From: Mucilaginibacter celer
GTDB lineage: Bacteria > Bacteroidota > Bacteroidia > Sphingobacteriales > Sphingobacteriaceae
Assembly: GCF_003576455.2 (NCBI RefSeq)
Contig: NZ_CP032869.1
Location: 3,844,001 to 3,908,000, forward strand
Reading direction: 5' to 3'
DNA length: 64,000 bases
The translations under genes were made by a program, and so were the position numbers. Position 1 is the first letter of the stretch, and each line of letters opens with the position of its first letter. Below the pieces are notes generated by a model, which was not told the DNA's origin, searched no databases, and saw only the letters and a list, made by a program, of their open reading frames with translations. Shown in pieces: positions 63,901-64,000 of the stretch.

Positions 63901-64000
63901 CTTGTTTTGAACACCAGACACAACAACCTCTTTCAATTCGGTGTTGGTTGGAGCCATTTTAGCGTTGATCTTGAAATCCTGACCTAAAGACAAGGTGATG
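60928..64000 (-). CDS. Oar-like TonB-dependent receptor (partial, N-terminus off window)
   Basis: Large outer-membrane receptor, open to the window's right edge; about 1023 codons are present. The visible start has LKEVVVSGVQNKVINTSRTG, then a plug with AQIDRLPTINRSIYDYTKLT and LTVDGALFNNSFGLSN, and a long barrel with many aromatic strands ending in QIGLRYIFN. The RTGSQEIINRAQIDRLPT segment and total size fit the Oar/Cna-B-carboxypeptidase type TonB receptors, with the regulatory-like N-terminal domain cut off. No SusD is downstream, so it is not a SusC pair. Ligand unknown. Confidence 0.9.
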   Translation of the reverse strand, partial: ITLSLGQDFKINAKMAPTNTELKEVVVSGVQNKVINTSRTGSQEIINRAQIDRLPTINRSIYDYTKLTPTANGTSFGGRNGNGNNLTVDGALFNNSFGLSNTLGGQANSQPISLDAIEQIQVSVSPFDVSQGRFAGTGINTVTKSGTNEFKGSVYYYKRSAGLTGLHTLTTDVQKPTVDYNQRGISLGGPIIKNKLFFFISGEQERIKDPATSYTALRDGQTAGGSISQVTYKDLTDLSTFLQKNYGYNPGAFENYQLRTQSDKIAAKLDWNIDKNNTLSLKYFYLKSFRDVPPSGSGAPSGGRTPGRANLPFFASYYTINNNFNIGIAELNTRISSTVANKLTVGYQSLRDFRESLGGNPFPMVDIQNPDGTTMTSFGYEPFTANNVLNTDTWQASDNLTVYKGKHELNFGISYESNKFKNGFAPNYYGIYRFKSLADFYASADPNNGLSNAQRATASLYSFRYSALPDGSFPFAYVKSYTVGIYAQDKWTVNDNFKLTYGIRADLPVYNTESQFNASAANLTGFLGGYKVNTAQFPKTSIQISPRVGFNWDVNGDASTQVRGGAGIFTGPVPYVYISNQASNNGVQFGFYNIQPGSAGVSATDPRFIFSGDVNKNRPAAGAASNSYNLVITDKNFKFPSNFRVNLAVDQKLPFGIIGTLEGIYSKDINSVYFTNIALPSTGSNLMGSDNRFRYSSSTAYPVLAAGNTPENPNISDAILMKNTSKGYTYSVTAQLQRTWKEFYFNIAYTHSDARTVNDGGSIAQSTWRDRYVSGDPNSDATSYANFYQPNRVIASMSYRKDYIKHLTTSVGLTFETANNGVASYTYAGDLNGDGQTVNDLMYIPKNASDIILVADNAGDLRTGTKTLLNTNGKDDGGVLYAQLSAYINQDPYLSKRRGKYAERNGLVLPYFNQVNFNFTQDLYATTGKVKNTLQLEFNIINLGNFLNRNWGNYKFVNRASLLSFKGIYNNAANPSDPNNGKPTFSFPYLDNTNQIPLTSTFGNGISQVSRWQAQIGLRYIFN

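Overview
The window looks like chromosome from a Bacteroidota bacterium of the Sphingobacteriaceae, most like Mucilaginibacter or a close relative. That placement is inferred from gene families and not from a search. The signs are SusC/SusD outer-membrane pairs, a FecI/FecR/STN-receptor trio, GH43 enzymes, DUF2264, DUF4468 and DUF5977 proteins, type III glutamine synthetase, an Oar-like TonB receptor, few Shine-Dalgarno sequences, and many hairpin-like intergenic repeats.

Layout. 1-3398 (minus): an STN-type SusC receptor cut by the window edge, its FecR anti-sigma factor and an ECF sigma factor. 3718-16839: a polysaccharide utilisation locus. It has a minus-strand operon (GH43, DUF2264, GH43-like enzyme lacking the usual base), a minus-strand alginate-lyase-like lipoprotein, a plus-strand membrane regulator and a plus-strand SusC/SusD pair. 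17047-20956: an SPFH protein with a zinc-ribbon partner, an MFS transporter and a small unknown protein. 20976-25856: a DUF3863-like protein and two tandemly duplicated papain-like lipoproteins. 26295-37401: an orphan sensor kinase, tRNA-His, a copper ATPase, RNase HI, a phosphoesterase/TrmN6 operon, a VOC protein, PurL and a MarR regulator. 37404-40220: an AT-rich accessory patch with an AIPR antiphage-type gene and a frameshifted small gene. 40221-47344: SnoaL-like, cupin, C1 peptidase, AraC, a complete IS3-family element, SDR and GNAT genes. 47427-57153: TonB, then a nitrogen cluster with two ammonium transporters, a porin and glutamine synthetase III. 57348-64000: a ClC channel, PurM and an Oar-like receptor cut by the window edge.

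The most interesting system is the regulator at 9171-11063 and its likely target sites. The protein joins a 7TMR-DISM sensor (signal peptide, extracytoplasmic domain, seven membrane helices) through a long coiled coil to a zinc ribbon and helix-turn-helix of the kind found at the N-terminus of IS1595 transposases. The transposase catalytic domain is absent. Four copies of the 10-mer AAGCGTATCA sit in this locus, two upstream of the lyase gene and two upstream of susC. All point toward the gene they precede. The distal pair share one extended form and the proximal pair another. This suggests a membrane-anchored regulator built from a domesticated transposase DNA-binding head that controls both arms of the locus. 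The sites and architecture are seen in the sequence; the regulatory link is inference.

The enzymes (GH43 resembling exo-beta-1,3-galactanases, DUF2264 recalled as related to GH154 beta-glucuronidases, a GH43 of arabinofuranosidase/xylosidase type, and a uronate lyase-like protein) would fit an acidic arabinogalactan-like substrate, but this is tentative.
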